From Thermoplasmatota archaeon (lineage in GTDB: Archaea > Thermoplasmatota > Thermoplasmata > RBG-16-68-12 > JAGMCJ01), in NCBI GenBank assembly GCA_022848825.1, contig JAJISH010000437.1, positions 1 to 17,333 of the forward strand: 17,333 nt of DNA, written 5' to 3'. The translations under genes were made by a program, and so were the position numbers. Positions 7,096 to 13,729 of the stretch are shown piece by piece; position 1 is the first letter of the stretch; each line of letters starts with the position of its first letter. Under the pieces are notes generated by a model. The model was not told the origin of the DNA. It searched no databases and saw only the letters and a list, made by a program, of their open reading frames with translations.

Positions 7096-8073
7096 TCAGA
7101 GGTCTATCCTCTTTCCGGACTTCTGCGACTCGATTGCCGCCATGACAGCTTTCAGAGTCCCTAGCCCATCTCTGCCGCTGATTAGCGGGTCCCGCTTCTT
7201 CTCGATCGCATCCATGAAGTCCGTGATCTCGTTCTTCAGCGGTTCGCGCATTTCCAGCGTTATCTTCCTCGTATCGAACTCTAGCGGGATGCGGTACAGA
7301 TTGAACGAGTCCAGCCTTCCAAGGCTTGAGGAGGAGATCCAGATGGACTGCGTTATGTAGTCGATCTCCACGAAGTTCTTCAGGCCAGTAAGGGAGAGCC
7401 TCCTCACCTTCATGGGCGTCAGCCAGTTCACTTCCACTAGGCCGCTCGTGCCGTTCTCGAAGGAGAGCATGATGTTCGCATGGTCCTCGAAGCTCTCGTG
7501 TTTTATCCTTCCACCGCTGGCGAAGACGCTCGCGACCTCGCTTCCGAGCAGGTATCTCATGACGTCTATGTCGTGGATCCCCAGATCGAGAATGACTCCG
7601 ACATCACGGATCCTCGTGGGAAGGCTGCTCACGCGGCGCGCGGATATCGTGATCACATCGCCGTACCTTCCGTCCCTGATGCCCTTCTTCGCGAAGTCGA
7701 CCACGGGGTTGTGCCTCTCTATGTGGCCGACGGCGAGGGTGAGTCCAGCCGACTCGGCCAGTTCCACGAGCTTCTCCGCCTCCTCGATGGTCGAGCACAT
7801 CGGCTTCTCGACAAGAACATGAACTCCCGCCTCCATCGCATCCTTGGAGACCTGATAGTGGAGGGCCGTTGGTGTGGCGATGGACACGGCGTCGACACCC
7901 TTCTTCAGTAGGTCCTCGTAGTTCTCGAATGATTCCGTGTTGAACCTCTCGGCTGCGATCTTACCGGTCTCGCGGTCCTTGTCAACGACCCCTACGAGGT
8001 CGGCCATCTCCGAGAATACCCTGGCGTGGTTCTGTCCCATTGAGCCCACACCGATGACTCCCACTCTGAGCAT
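7096..8073 (-). CDS. Gfo/Idh/MocA oxidoreductase, probable UDP-GlcNAc(A) 3-dehydrogenase (WbpB/GnnA-like)
   Basis: Predicted 325 residues from ATG 8073. The N-terminal Rossmann fold has GVIGVGSMGQNHARVF and the acidic VVDKD. The conserved EKP (Lys near 90) and the catalytic-helix D-x-G-I-H-D-I-D (Asp near 163, His near 167) define the family. GHIERHNP, followed later by RRVSSLPTRIRDVGVI, resembles archaeal enzymes annotated as UDP-GlcNAc 3-dehydrogenases. The likely role is oxidising C3 of UDP-GlcNAcA (WbpB) or UDP-GlcNAc (GnnA) to the 3-keto sugar for the neighbouring aminotransferase. TTG at 8085 would add four residues. The TATA box at 8095-8104 is centred 26-27 bp before ATG 8073, so I chose that start. 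The gene is third in a minus-strand run with the aminotransferase and acyltransferase. Family is certain; substrate is inferred from context. Confidence 0.9.
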   Translation of the reverse strand: MLRVGVIGVGSMGQNHARVFSEMADLVGVVDKDRETGKIAAERFNTESFENYEDLLKKGVDAVSIATPTALHYQVSKDAMEAGVHVLVEKPMCSTIEEAEKLVELAESAGLTLAVGHIERHNPVVDFAKKGIRDGRYGDVITISARRVSSLPTRIRDVGVILDLGIHDIDVMRYLLGSEVASVFASGGRIKHESFEDHANIMLSFENGTSGLVEVNWLTPMKVRRLSLTGLKNFVEIDYITQSIWISSSSLGRLDSFNLYRIPLEFDTRKITLEMREPLKNEITDFMDAIEKKRDPLISGRDGLGTLKAVMAAIESQKSGKRIDL

Positions 8074-8094
8074 GATACCGCTCAAGGAACGGCA

Positions 8095-8104
8095 TTAGAT
8101 AAAG
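8095..8104 (-). promoter_or_regulatory. TATA box inside the sugar cluster, before the Gfo/Idh gene
   Basis: On the minus strand CTTTATCTAA lies in the 45-base gap between the aminotransferase stop and the Gfo/Idh start, centred 26-27 bp before ATG 8073. It implies a leaderless message of its own in addition to any read-through from the upstream genes. Confidence 0.55.
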
Positions 8105-8118
8105 CATTTGCTTGGGTC

Positions 8119-9216
8119 TCACGGCCTGAGGCATTCCCTGATAGATTTCCCGATTAGTTGGATGTCATCTGCCACGACGTGGGGATGCACGGGCAACTCG
8201 AGCAGCTGTGGTAGCAACCTCTCGGCCTCTGGGCATTGGCCTGCTATCCTCAGGTTCTTCAGGACAGGTTGCTCGTAGAGGGGGATCGGATAGCTTGGCC
8301 GAGAACCAACTCCCTTCTTCTGGAGATGCTCCATCAGTTTCTCCCTGGACACGGGCGATTCCTTGTTGACGCGGATAATGTACTGGTAGAAGGAATGGAC
8401 CCTGCCCTTCCCTGTTATCGGGGTTTCCAATCCCTTGACGTTCTCGAGCTCCTCGGTAAGCATCCTCGCGTTCTCCTGACGCCTTCTGACTATCTCGTCC
8501 ATCTTTCGAAGTTGAACGATTCCGATGGCCGCCGAGATCTCCATCATCCGGTAGTTGTAGCCCAGCAGGACGTGGTTGTAGTGCGTTTCCTCACCATGCT
8601 CCCTGAGCAGCCTCGCTCTCTCGGCAATCTGGTCGTCGTCCGTGAGAACGATTCCGCCCTCGCCCGTCGTTATGTTCTTCGTCGCATAGAAGCTGAAGGA
8701 GGATATGTCCCCGAAGCTTCCCGCCATCTTTCCGTTGAATGCAGCGCCGTGGGCCTGGCAGGCGTCCTCGACTATCTTCAGGTCATTCTTATCCGCGATT
8801 CTCTGGATCGCGTCGTAGTCAGCAGTCTGTCCGTACAGGTCGACAGGCAGTATGGCCCTGGTCCTACTCGTGACCCTCCTCTTAACGGACTTCGGGTCGA
8901 GCGTGTATGTCTCTGGGTCGACATCCGCGAAGACGGGACGGCCGCCGCAGAACAGGACGGTTGAGGCCGTTGCGAAGAACGTGATCGGGGGGATTATCAC
9001 CTCGGAGTTCTCCGATATCCCCATGAGCAGGTTTGATATGTGGAGTGCAGACGTTCCGGAGGATGTCGCTATCGCGTGCTTTCGTCCGATGCACTCGGCG
9101 AATCGTTCCTCGAACTCCTTGACTCTCGGACCTCTGGCAAGGATTCCAGATCTCAGAACCTCGGTGACCGCCTCGATCTCCTCGTCCGAGAGAAAGGGAC
9201 GCGCTATCGGAATCAG
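8119..9216 (-). CDS. DegT/DnrJ/EryC1 sugar aminotransferase (WbpE/GnnB-like), probable CTG start
   Basis: A PLP enzyme of 365 residues if started at CTG 9216. It transfers an amino group, usually from glutamate, to a 3-keto nucleotide sugar. The start of the family, IPIARPFLSDEEIEAV, begins at the second codon. SSGTSALH (about 52) binds PLP phosphate, PITFFATA follows, the PLP-contacting VEDACQAHGA is mid-protein, and the Schiff-base lysine is in SFYATKNITTGEGG (Lys near 180). The open frame extends upstream to 9375 but that part is low-complexity and overlaps the acyltransferase, so it is not real. No ATG or GTG occurs where the family begins. CTG 9216 is preceded, 7 bases away, by GGAGGTG, a good ribosome-binding site. 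It starts 4 bases after the stop of the acyltransferase, showing translational linkage. In this context it is the probable UDP-3-keto-sugar 3-aminotransferase. Confidence 0.92.
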   Translation of the reverse strand: MIPIARPFLSDEEIEAVTEVLRSGILARGPRVKEFEERFAECIGRKHAIATSSGTSALHISNLLMGISENSEVIIPPITFFATASTVLFCGGRPVFADVDPETYTLDPKSVKRRVTSRTRAILPVDLYGQTADYDAIQRIADKNDLKIVEDACQAHGAAFNGKMAGSFGDISSFSFYATKNITTGEGGIVLTDDDQIAERARLLREHGEETHYNHVLLGYNYRMMEISAAIGIVQLRKMDEIVRRRQENARMLTEELENVKGLETPITGKGRVHSFYQYIIRVNKESPVSREKLMEHLQKKGVGSRPSYPIPLYEQPVLKNLRIAGQCPEAERLLPQLLELPVHPHVVADDIQLIGKSIRECLRP

Positions 9217-9220
9217 GACT

Positions 9221-9769
9221 TCACACCTCCAGGTCGATTCTCTTCCCGCATGTGCTGCACGTGTTGTCCTCCCCAAGCTTGTGTCCGCACTCGCAGACGC
9301 GTCCGACGACCTCTGCGGGATTCCCCTGGACCAAGGCATGCTGCGGGACGCTCTTCGTGACCACGCTCCCCGCACCGATCATGGCGTATCTTCCAATCGT
9401 TATTCCGCAGAGCACAACCGAGCCAGCACCGATGGAGGCGTGGTCCTCCACCCGCGTGGGGACCAACTCGAAATCATCCGCCGAAGCGCGGGGGTACCGG
9501 TCGTTGGTGAACGTCACATGCGGACCCACGAAGACGTAGGCGCCCAGGCTCACACCCTCGTAGAGGGTCGCCCTGTTCTGTATCTTGCAGCCGTCGCCCA
9601 CAACCACGTCCTTTCCGATGTAGGCGCACTTCCCTATCCTGCAGCTCTTCCCGATCCTCGCGCCCTCCCGCACTTGGACCTCATTCCAGATCGACGTGTC
9701 ATCTCCTAACTCGGCCTGAGTGGAGACCTCAGCGGTTTTGTGGATAGTCACAGGCATTGATGTCGCCAT
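9221..9769 (-). CDS. Left-handed beta-helix N-acetyltransferase with C-terminal zinc ribbon (WbpD/WlbB-like)
   Basis: Predicted 182 residues from ATG 9769. Hexapeptide repeats of the [IV]-G-x-x-x-x type run from about 16 to 142 and form a left-handed beta-helix of an acetyl-CoA-dependent transferase. The family loop GPHVTFTNDRYPR (about 82-94), with Asn and Asp near the active site, and NPAEVVG at the end of the helix fit WbpD/WlbB. These enzymes acetylate the 3-amino group of UDP-GlcNAc(3N)A. A C-terminal extension carries four cysteines (159, 161, 171, 174), a zinc ribbon also seen in other archaeal and bacterial relatives. The frame continues to GTG 9811, which would add 14 residues; a TATA-like GTTCTTATCG about 25 bp before ATG 9769 favours the shorter form. 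ATG 9757 is another option. It is the first gene of the minus-strand sugar cluster. Confidence 0.9.
   Translation of the reverse strand: MATSMPVTIHKTAEVSTQAELGDDTSIWNEVQVREGARIGKSCRIGKCAYIGKDVVVGDGCKIQNRATLYEGVSLGAYVFVGPHVTFTNDRYPRASADDFELVPTRVEDHASIGAGSVVLCGITIGRYAMIGAGSVVTKSVPQHALVQGNPAEVVGRVCECGHKLGEDNTCSTCGKRIDLEV
9224..9230 (-). promoter_or_regulatory. Shine-Dalgarno site supporting a CTG start
   Basis: GGAGGTG on the minus strand lies within the last codons of the acyltransferase and 7 bases before CTG 9216. It is a near-complete match to the expected GGAGGTGAT complement of the archaeal 16S rRNA end. Confidence 0.6.
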
Positions 9770-9788
9770 TTCCGCGAAAGAGTCCCAA

Positions 9789-9798
9789 CGATAAGAAC
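9789..9798 (-). promoter_or_regulatory. Weak TATA-like box for the acyltransferase cluster
   Basis: On the minus strand GTTCTTATCG is centred about 25 bp before ATG 9769. It is a poor match to the TATA consensus but correctly spaced for a leaderless start. Confidence 0.35.
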
Positions 9799-9821
9799 TT
9801 TGCTCAGTCACGGCACGCGAA

Positions 9822-9830
9822 AAAGTTATC
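9822..9830 (+). promoter_or_regulatory. TATA-like box for rtcA
   Basis: AAAGTTATC is centred about 34 bp before TTG 9860 and predicts a transcript start near 9851. This start would exclude the strong AAGGAGGTG motif at 9832-9840 from the message, so the two signals conflict. Confidence 0.4.
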
Positions 9831-9859
9831 TAAGGAGGTGGATTACGAACCCGAACAGC

Positions 9860-10903
9860 TTGATAGAAATCGACGGAGGTTACGGTGAGGGAGGAGGTCA
9901 AATCCTCAGGATGGCTGTGGCCTTCTCTGCGCTCACCGGAAAGGATGTCAGGATATTCAATATTCGGGCCAACAGACCCAAACCCGGATTGGCCAACCAG
10001 CATCTCACGTCCATCAGGAGCGTTGCAGAGCTGTCCAGCGCGAAGGTCGAGAACCTGCACAAGGGGTCCATGGAGGTACACTTCGTCCCCGGCGAGCTCT
10101 CTGGCGGGGACTTCCGCTTTGACATAGGCACTGCTGGGAGCGTGACACTAGTGCTCCAGGCATGTCTTCTTCCCGCCCTTTCGTCCGGTCGCGGGTGTCG
10201 CATCAGCGTGACAGGCGGTACGGACGTTAAGTGGTCGCCGCCTTGGGACTACTTCGAGCACGTTTTCCTGCCCGTGCTCAGGCGGATCGGCGGGGACGTC
10301 ACCGTGGAGAAGGTCAGAAGGGGCTACTACCCAAGAGGCGGCGGGCACATCCGCGTCACCGTGAACCCGTGCAAGGAGTTGAGCGGACAGGAATGGACCG
10401 ATCTACCCCCCGTGGAGAGGATCGATGGGTTCGTCCACGTTGGGAACCTGCCAGGCCATATCTTAGAGAGAATGGAAGGGGCTCTGAGCGGGCTGGAGGA
10501 CGTTGCAGAGACAACGATTCGGACAGAGAGTCTGAAGGAGGACCAGGCCACGGGTCAGGGCGGCGCTGTCGTCCTCCGGGCAGTGGCAGGAGACATCATC
10601 CTCGGGTCGGACGCTCTGGCAGAGAGGGGTGTGAAGGCGGAGGAAGTCGCCCGGAACGCCGCGGACGCGCTTCTTCGCGAGAGAGATGCGGAAGCGACGG
10701 CCGACACACATCTGTCAGATCAGATCCTCCCCTATCTGGCAATCGCAGACGGACCCTCGGCCTTCGTCGTGAAGGAGATAACGGGTCATGTCAAAACGCA
10801 CATGTGGTTGCTGGAGAAGTTCCTTGACGTCTCCTTCCAGACAAGGAAACTCGACGGAAGGTGGAGAATAGAAATCCAGCCTAGCCGTACATGGAGGGTC
10901 TAG
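9860..10903 (+). CDS. rtcA: RNA 3'-terminal phosphate cyclase RtcA
   Basis: Predicted 347 residues. RtcA converts RNA 3'-phosphate ends to 2',3'-cyclic phosphates using ATP through an adenylated histidine. The N-terminus IEIDGGYGEGGGQILR, ANRPKPGLANQHL (about 34-46), GTAGSVTLVLQACLLPAL (about 90), GGTDVKWSPPWDYFEHVFLP and YYPRGGG are family signatures. The catalytic His near 284 is in DTHLSDQILPYLA. Length is normal. The family begins directly at M-I-E-I-D-G, so TTG 9860 is the start; the frame upstream to 9800 is not conserved. An AAGGAGGTG motif lies 19 bases before the TTG, too far for a usual ribosome-binding site. The gene diverges from the sugar cluster and overlaps the convergent PAC2 gene by 23 bases. 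In the cell it acts in RNA repair or end-processing. Confidence 0.95.
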   Translation: MIEIDGGYGEGGGQILRMAVAFSALTGKDVRIFNIRANRPKPGLANQHLTSIRSVAELSSAKVENLHKGSMEVHFVPGELSGGDFRFDIGTAGSVTLVLQACLLPALSSGRGCRISVTGGTDVKWSPPWDYFEHVFLPVLRRIGGDVTVEKVRRGYYPRGGGHIRVTVNPCKELSGQEWTDLPPVERIDGFVHVGNLPGHILERMEGALSGLEDVAETTIRTESLKEDQATGQGGAVVLRAVAGDIILGSDALAERGVKAEEVARNAADALLRERDAEATADTHLSDQILPYLAIADGPSAFVVKEITGHVKTHMWLLEKFLDVSFQTRKLDGRWRIEIQPSRTWRV

Positions 10904-11645
10904 CGGGAGCCGGGGTCCTCTTTGCCGTGGCAGTCTGCTTGTGTATGCTCTTCAACTGGTTCTCGATTCTCTCCGCCTCCTCGTACAGAGGCTGCGCATC
11001 GAGCTCCGTGTGCAGCAAGATCCTATCGATCGTCTCTATGACTCGTGCAGCCGCCCGTGCATCTGGGTAGTCCGGATGTGCCTCGCTCAGTAGGCTGATG
11101 ACGTTGAAGTCCCGTTTCTTCCCCTCGTTCAGGAGAACACCTGCGACTCCTGTGATGACGCCCTCCTCGAAGACAGTTATGGAATGCTCCCTGAGCACGT
11201 TGCCTGCGAAGTTGGTGCTTCCTATGCCGTAGACCTTTATCTCGGTGCGGTCCTCGGTGGGAGATTCCCTGTCCACTACGAGGCCCTCGGGGCACAGCAG
11301 CATTTTGCACTTCTGGTCCTCTGCCCAGTCTATGACGGCCGCCGCTATCACCTTGATGAGATTCGGTGGCGGCTGGAACTCCGATATGAACACGACGATC
11401 TTGTCCTTGGTCTCCTCCTTTGAACCCGCGTAGATGCGGACGGGGTTCATGGGTTCTCCGTCCCTTATCAGCGAGACCGTCGGAAAATAGACGGAATCCA
11501 TTATTGCCACTTGCTCGAGGTTGAGAGCGTTTATGATGTAGTTCGCGACTATCGAGCTCACGAGACCGACGCTCGGAAAGCCATCTATGACCGTAGCCCC
11601 CTTCAGGTCCATCCTCTTGAGCTCGTATATGTGAATGTTCTCCAT
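10881..11645 (-). CDS. PAC2-family proteasome assembly chaperone-like protein with C-terminal HbYX-like tail
   Basis: Predicted 254 residues. The PAC2 fold is shown by GATVIDGFPSVGLVSSIVANYII (about 16-38), FPTVSLIRDGEPMNPVRIY, the strand IVVFISEFQPPP, LLCPEGL and VYGIGSTN. FEEGVITGVAGVLLNEGKKR, followed by SLLSEAHPDYPDARAAARVIE, is the conserved C-terminal half. Archaeal members (PbaA/PbaB) form oligomers that bind the 20S proteasome alpha ring. The tail after about 225 is flexible, rich in A, P, K and T, and ends in Met-Tyr-Gly. That fits the hydrophobic-Tyr-X motif by which proteasome activators and PbaB dock. ATG start at 11645, with TATA 32 bp upstream. It is divergent from the riboflavin-pathway reductase. 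Function as a proteasome partner is inferred from family and tail. Confidence 0.9.
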   Translation of the reverse strand: MENIHIYELKRMDLKGATVIDGFPSVGLVSSIVANYIINALNLEQVAIMDSVYFPTVSLIRDGEPMNPVRIYAGSKEETKDKIVVFISEFQPPPNLIKVIAAAVIDWAEDQKCKMLLCPEGLVVDRESPTEDRTEIKVYGIGSTNFAGNVLREHSITVFEEGVITGVAGVLLNEGKKRDFNVISLLSEAHPDYPDARAAARVIETIDRILLHTELDAQPLYEEAERIENQLKSIHKQTATAKRTPAPARPSMYG

Positions 11646-11672
11646 AGTCAGCGTCGCTTCAATCTGGTAACC

Positions 11673-11682
11673 TCTATTTAAG
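11673..11682 (-). promoter_or_regulatory. TATA box for PAC2 gene
   Basis: On the minus strand CTTAAATAGA is centred 32-33 bp before ATG 11645, predicting a leader of about 7 bases. It lies back-to-back with the plus-strand TATA box at 11701. Confidence 0.6.
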
Positions 11683-11700
11683 TCTCACTCTTCGAAAAAC

Positions 11701-11711
11701 GTTAAATGATA
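11701..11711 (+). promoter_or_regulatory. TATA box for the riboflavin-pathway reductase operon
   Basis: GTTAAATGATA is centred about 23 bp before GTG 11729, so the message is probably leaderless and starts on or very near the GTG codon. Confidence 0.6.
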
Positions 11712-11728
11712 AGGGAATATCATACATC

Positions 11729-12367
11729 GTGAAACCGCGAGTCATTGTCAATTGCGCCATGTCCGCGGACGGGAAGATAGCCCTTCCCACGAGGATGCAG
11801 ACGAGGATATCGAGCGACGAGGACATGAGGCGGGTCCACGAGCTCAGGAACTCCGTTGACGTGATCATCGTTGGCGTTGGCACGGTGCTGGCGGACGACC
11901 CGAGCTTGCTGGTCAGCCCCGAGCACGTTTCCGAGATCAGGAATCCCGTGAGGCTGGTGCTAGACTCGAGTGGGAGGACGCCCGATGAAGCAGCCGTATT
12001 CGACGGTGATGCGGACACCATCGTCGCGACTTCGGATGAATGCTCTCGCGATTTTGGCGGGGCCGAAGTCATCAGGTGCGGAAAGGGCAGGGTCGATCTG
12101 ACGAAGCTCATGTCCATTCTCCACGACAGGGGGCACTCCAGCGTGCTCGTCGAGGGGGGCGGCGACGTCATATGGTCCTTCTTCCGCGAGCGACTGGTCG
12201 ATGAGTTCAAGGTTTTCGTTGGCAGCATGATCATCGGCGGCAAGAACTCACCAACCCCCACGGACGGAGAGGGTTTCCACTCCCTCGCCGATATCGCCAA
12301 ACTTGAACTCGTTGCGCACACAGCGCTCGGGGATGGCCTGCTTCTTGAATACGCGGTGAAAAGGTGA
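11729..12367 (+). CDS. arfC: 2,5-diamino-6-(ribosylamino)-4(3H)-pyrimidinone 5'-phosphate reductase (archaeal RibD-C type)
   Basis: Predicted 212 residues, the length of the Methanocaldococcus-type reductase. In archaea this enzyme reduces the ribose ring of the GTP-derived pyrimidine, a step toward riboflavin and coenzyme F420. Seen motifs: VNCAMSADGKIA (about 7-18), SSDEDMRRVHELRNSVDVIIVGVGTVLADDP (the RibD-C NADPH-binding core), RLVLDSSGRTP, SVLVEGGGDVIWSFF (about 135) and the C-terminal IIGGKNSPT. There is no deaminase domain, as expected in archaea. GTG start; the TATA spacing supports a leaderless message. It overlaps the next gene by 4 bases (GTGA), so the two are co-translated. A different nucleotide-precursor reductase is possible, but the DHFR-like RibD-C family is certain. 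Confidence 0.9.
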   Translation: MKPRVIVNCAMSADGKIALPTRMQTRISSDEDMRRVHELRNSVDVIIVGVGTVLADDPSLLVSPEHVSEIRNPVRLVLDSSGRTPDEAAVFDGDADTIVATSDECSRDFGGAEVIRCGKGRVDLTKLMSILHDRGHSSVLVEGGGDVIWSFFRERLVDEFKVFVGSMIIGGKNSPTPTDGEGFHSLADIAKLELVAHTALGDGLLLEYAVKR

Positions 12368-12819
12368 AGCTTCTCTGCGACCACATGCTCGGCACCTTGG
12401 CGAAATGGTTGAGGTTCTTGGGGCTCGACACGGGGTTCGCGGGCCCTGTGAGCGACAGGGAACTGAAGGAAATCGCCCTGTCCGAGGGCCGCGTGATCCT
12501 GACGAGAGACAAGGAGCTCAGCGGCAATAAGGACGTCGAAGCCCTGTACGTGGAGACCGGGGACATCGACGACCAGCTCATCCAGGTACTCCGAGCGCTC
12601 AACCTGGAAGTCGAGGAACCGATGTCCAGATGTTCTGCCTGCAACGGTCTGATCGAGAAGATCGGGCGGGGAGATGCAGAAGGCAATGTGCCAGATGACG
12701 TCCTAACTGATCGGGACATGTTCTGGCGATGCAAGGAATGTGGAAAGCACTACTGGCGGGGAAGTCATTGGGGAGGAATCCTCGAGAGGATTGAGAAGAT
12801 CAAGAGTCAGGTCTCGTAG
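12364..12819 (+). CDS. Mut7-C (PIN-like RNase) domain protein with zinc ribbon
   Basis: Predicted 151 residues. The N-terminal half matches the Mut7-C/DUF82 domain, a PIN-like nuclease fold. It has CDHMLGTLAKWLRFLGLDT (Asp near 6 as a metal ligand) and VILTRDKEL (Asp near 49). Residues about 90-126 form a zinc ribbon from CSAC and CKEC. The CGKHYWRGSHW stretch, with its aromatic residues, is typical of the family's C-terminus. These archaeal proteins are predicted ribonucleases, but I know of no firmly established substrate. GTG start overlaps the stop of the reductase gene, so it is in the same operon; no functional link between the two is obvious. The 3' end overlaps the following convergent gene by 13 bases. 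Confidence 0.88.
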   Translation: MKLLCDHMLGTLAKWLRFLGLDTGFAGPVSDRELKEIALSEGRVILTRDKELSGNKDVEALYVETGDIDDQLIQVLRALNLEVEEPMSRCSACNGLIEKIGRGDAEGNVPDDVLTDRDMFWRCKECGKHYWRGSHWGGILERIEKIKSQVS

Positions 12820-13661
12820 TAGTCCTCTCTGACGATTTTCCCCGTGTTCGAATTCACGATTATCGCGCCCAGCGTGCCCTCGACGCACCACACCGGGAGA
12901 TAGACCAATCCCGCGTGTTTCGTCGAGACGTCTTCCTCCTCGGGGCTCTCGATTCTCCTCTCGACTATCGTTGCGTGGTCTGCCTCGTGAACGCTCTCGA
13001 CCTCCTTCGTCCCGAGCTCGCGGGCGGCCTCTCTGGCAATCTCCGAGGCGGACTCCTCATCAATCTTCGGCTCAAGGGTCTCGTGAGTGGTGTCGATTGC
13101 CTCGACGGTCTCGAAGTCCATCTCCCAGGTCTCCCACTGGGATGTCAGGGCGTTGACGGCGATGCACCCGTCCACGACTCTGTCCTCCTCACCATGTACG
13201 TGCAACACGCTCTCGAACTCATATACGAAGTGAGGAACCAGCTGAAGCATGAAGTTGAATCCTCTCACCGTCTTCTTTCCGATCTCTCTGATGTCGTCTT
13301 TTGTGAGGACCGGTCTGACGATTACCTCTTTCGCCTTCTCCGCCTCCTCCATGTCGTGGGGAAGATCGAGCACCTCGAAGAGCTCCCCCTTTATGCGATC
13401 CTCCACCTCATCGAGTCCCCAGAGCAAGACCTTGCGGTCCAGAGCCGCTTTCTGCTCCTTGCCTGAGAACTCGTACGTTGGAATGGCGATCTTGAACCAG
13501 GGTTCCTTGGTGACCTCTCCCAGGAAGGTGTCGAGCTCCCCTTCTGAAATGATCGCCACGAAAACCGATTTGCCAGCCTTCTGGGCCCGAATCCTGTTCT
13601 TCTCAAGCTCTACCGAGAAGCCCTGGGATCTGAAGATTTGGGCCACGATGTTCTCCAGCAT
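12807..13661 (-). CDS. Unrecognised 284-residue archaeal protein
   Basis: I do not recognise a named family. Residues 1-50 begin with a helix followed by alternating strands (MLENIVAQIFRSQGFSVELEKN, then SVFVAII), the opening of many restriction-endonuclease-like folds. A clear D...ExK active site is not visible, so catalysis is doubtful. The middle (about 85-140) is charged and helical. Residues 140-195 alternate strands (VPHFVYEFESVLHV) with a conserved-looking WETWEMDF. An acidic helical segment (about 195-250) precedes a C-terminal block, LVYLPVWCVEGTLGAIIVNSNTGKIV, that looks like a small beta domain found at the ends of other archaeal proteins. No membrane segment or signal peptide. ATG start, with a TATA box about 28 bp upstream. 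It is divergent from the DUF131-type gene. Codon use looks like its neighbours. Confidence 0.8.
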   Translation of the reverse strand: MLENIVAQIFRSQGFSVELEKNRIRAQKAGKSVFVAIISEGELDTFLGEVTKEPWFKIAIPTYEFSGKEQKAALDRKVLLWGLDEVEDRIKGELFEVLDLPHDMEEAEKAKEVIVRPVLTKDDIREIGKKTVRGFNFMLQLVPHFVYEFESVLHVHGEEDRVVDGCIAVNALTSQWETWEMDFETVEAIDTTHETLEPKIDEESASEIAREAARELGTKEVESVHEADHATIVERRIESPEEEDVSTKHAGLVYLPVWCVEGTLGAIIVNSNTGKIVREDYYET

Positions 13662-13684
13662 TCGGAAGAGGAATCGTTTGCGGA

Positions 13685-13694
13685 CATAAAAAGG
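13685..13694 (-). promoter_or_regulatory. TATA box for the 284-residue protein
   Basis: On the minus strand CCTTTTTATG is centred about 28 bp before ATG 13661, giving a near-leaderless transcript. Confidence 0.55.
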
Positions 13695-13729
13695 TTAATC
13701 TGACCTCCCCGAGAACGGCCACCCAAAGG

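Noticed and set aside
8236..8964. Plus-strand open frame of 242 codons within the aminotransferase gene
   Set aside because: It lies wholly within the DegT gene on the other strand and shows no domain or promoter.
9217..9375. N-terminal extension of the aminotransferase frame
   Set aside because: This part overlaps the acyltransferase C-terminus, is rich in R, S and A, and lies before the universal start of the DegT family.
8852..9709. Long plus-strand open frame (285 codons) antisense to the aminotransferase and acyltransferase
   Set aside because: The minus strand carries unmistakable DegT and hexapeptide-transferase motifs over the same bases. The plus-strand product has low-complexity R/S/A/V-rich sequence without motifs and is a shadow of codon bias in GC-rich DNA.
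9800..9859. N-terminal extension of RtcA
   Set aside because: The family begins at the M-I-E-I-D-G position (9860), and the extension sits over the promoter region.
11674..12384. Minus-strand open frame of 236 codons antisense to the riboflavin-pathway reductase
   Set aside because: Serine-rich product typical of an antisense shadow; the plus strand encodes a recognised enzyme with a well-spaced TATA box.
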